A DNA stretch of 13,599 nt from a bacterium. Its GTDB lineage: Bacteria; UBP15; UBA6099; JAJRTR01. A program made the position numbers and the translations under genes. The stretch spans positions 1-13,599 of the forward strand of contig JAJRTR010000022.1 in assembly GCA_024278215.1 (NCBI GenBank), given 5' to 3'. The stretch's first letter is position 1; the number at the start of each line of letters is the position of its first letter. The notes beneath the pieces are model-generated. The model searched no databases. It worked only from the letters and a program-made list of their open reading frames with translations, and was not told where the DNA came from. Of the stretch, positions 13,484 to 13,599 are shown one piece after another.

Positions 13484-13599
13484 GAGCCAATTGCAAAATT
13501 CTGATTCGGCTGCGGTCGGCTGCAATTGTCAACATCTGCATTGTCGGCACAAAATCTTCCTCGACGTACTCTACAAGTACGCCTGCGGGGATTTTGCAC
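13484..13599. repeat. MITE-like repeat, copy C, cut by the window end
   Basis: The element begins GAGCCAATTGCAAAATT and aligns without gaps to the first 116 bp of copy B (8177-8292), with about 94 identical positions counted by eye. The apex hairpin (CGTACT 13565-13570; AGTACG 13576-13581) and the CAAAATC/GATTTTG pair are kept. Differences cluster in one segment (13534-13543). Its right end would be expected about 63 bp past the window. Confidence 0.85.

Overview
The window reads as a chromosomal stretch from a Gram-negative bacterium. It has a signal-peptide-bearing outer-membrane barrel protein ending in an aromatic residue, Shine-Dalgarno-led genes and sigma70-like promoters. Gene content (CrtI-like flavoprotein paired with a 2Fe-2S reductase, long acyl-CoA dehydrogenase, radical SAM protein, TMTC-like membrane protein with TPRs) resembles metabolically versatile, often anaerobic or uncultivated lineages. 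Nothing in the sequence fixes a phylum.

Layout, left to right. (1) 6-1680, plus strand: a TIGR04282-type glycosyltransferase, possibly cut by the window start, overlapped by a radical SAM gene with extra C-terminal cysteines. (2) 1681-1971: a cluster of short hairpins, then a fragment of an interspersed repeat. (3) 4790-1972, minus strand: a two-gene operon with a 4-bp stop/start overlap, a CrtI/retinol-saturase-like FAD protein followed by an NAD(P)H-type flavoprotein reductase fused to a plant-type 2Fe-2S domain, behind a good sigma70-like promoter. (4) 5095-6171, plus strand: a porin-like protein with a promoter-proximal inverted repeat. It is followed by a bidirectional terminator and a second perfect hairpin, shared with the convergent gene. 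(5) 8130-6283, minus strand: an acyl-CoA dehydrogenase of about 600 residues. (6) 8980-8474, minus strand: a small DUF1232-like membrane protein. (7) 9423-11093, plus strand: a multi-pass TMTC/DUF1736-like protein with C-terminal TPRs. (8) 13230-11257, minus strand: a HAMP sensor histidine kinase followed by a receiver-only response regulator.

The least expected signal is a MITE-like repeat with 15-bp terminal inverted repeats. One complete 179-bp copy lies at 8177-8355. A second copy starts at 13484 and runs off the window end, aligning without gaps over 116 bp at about 81% identity. A 58-bp end fragment lies at 1898-1955 and a possible worn end at 9202-9223. The full copy folds as a long imperfect hairpin with a conserved apex and no obvious coding capacity. 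It lies in the leader region of the acyl-CoA dehydrogenase gene.

Functionally the window is a set of small independent units rather than one pathway. The most coherent is the FAD-protein/reductase operon, which suggests NAD(P)H -> FAD -> 2Fe-2S -> CrtI-like FAD electron delivery to reduce or isomerise a polyene, lipid or similar substrate. That role is inferred from domain content and gene order only.
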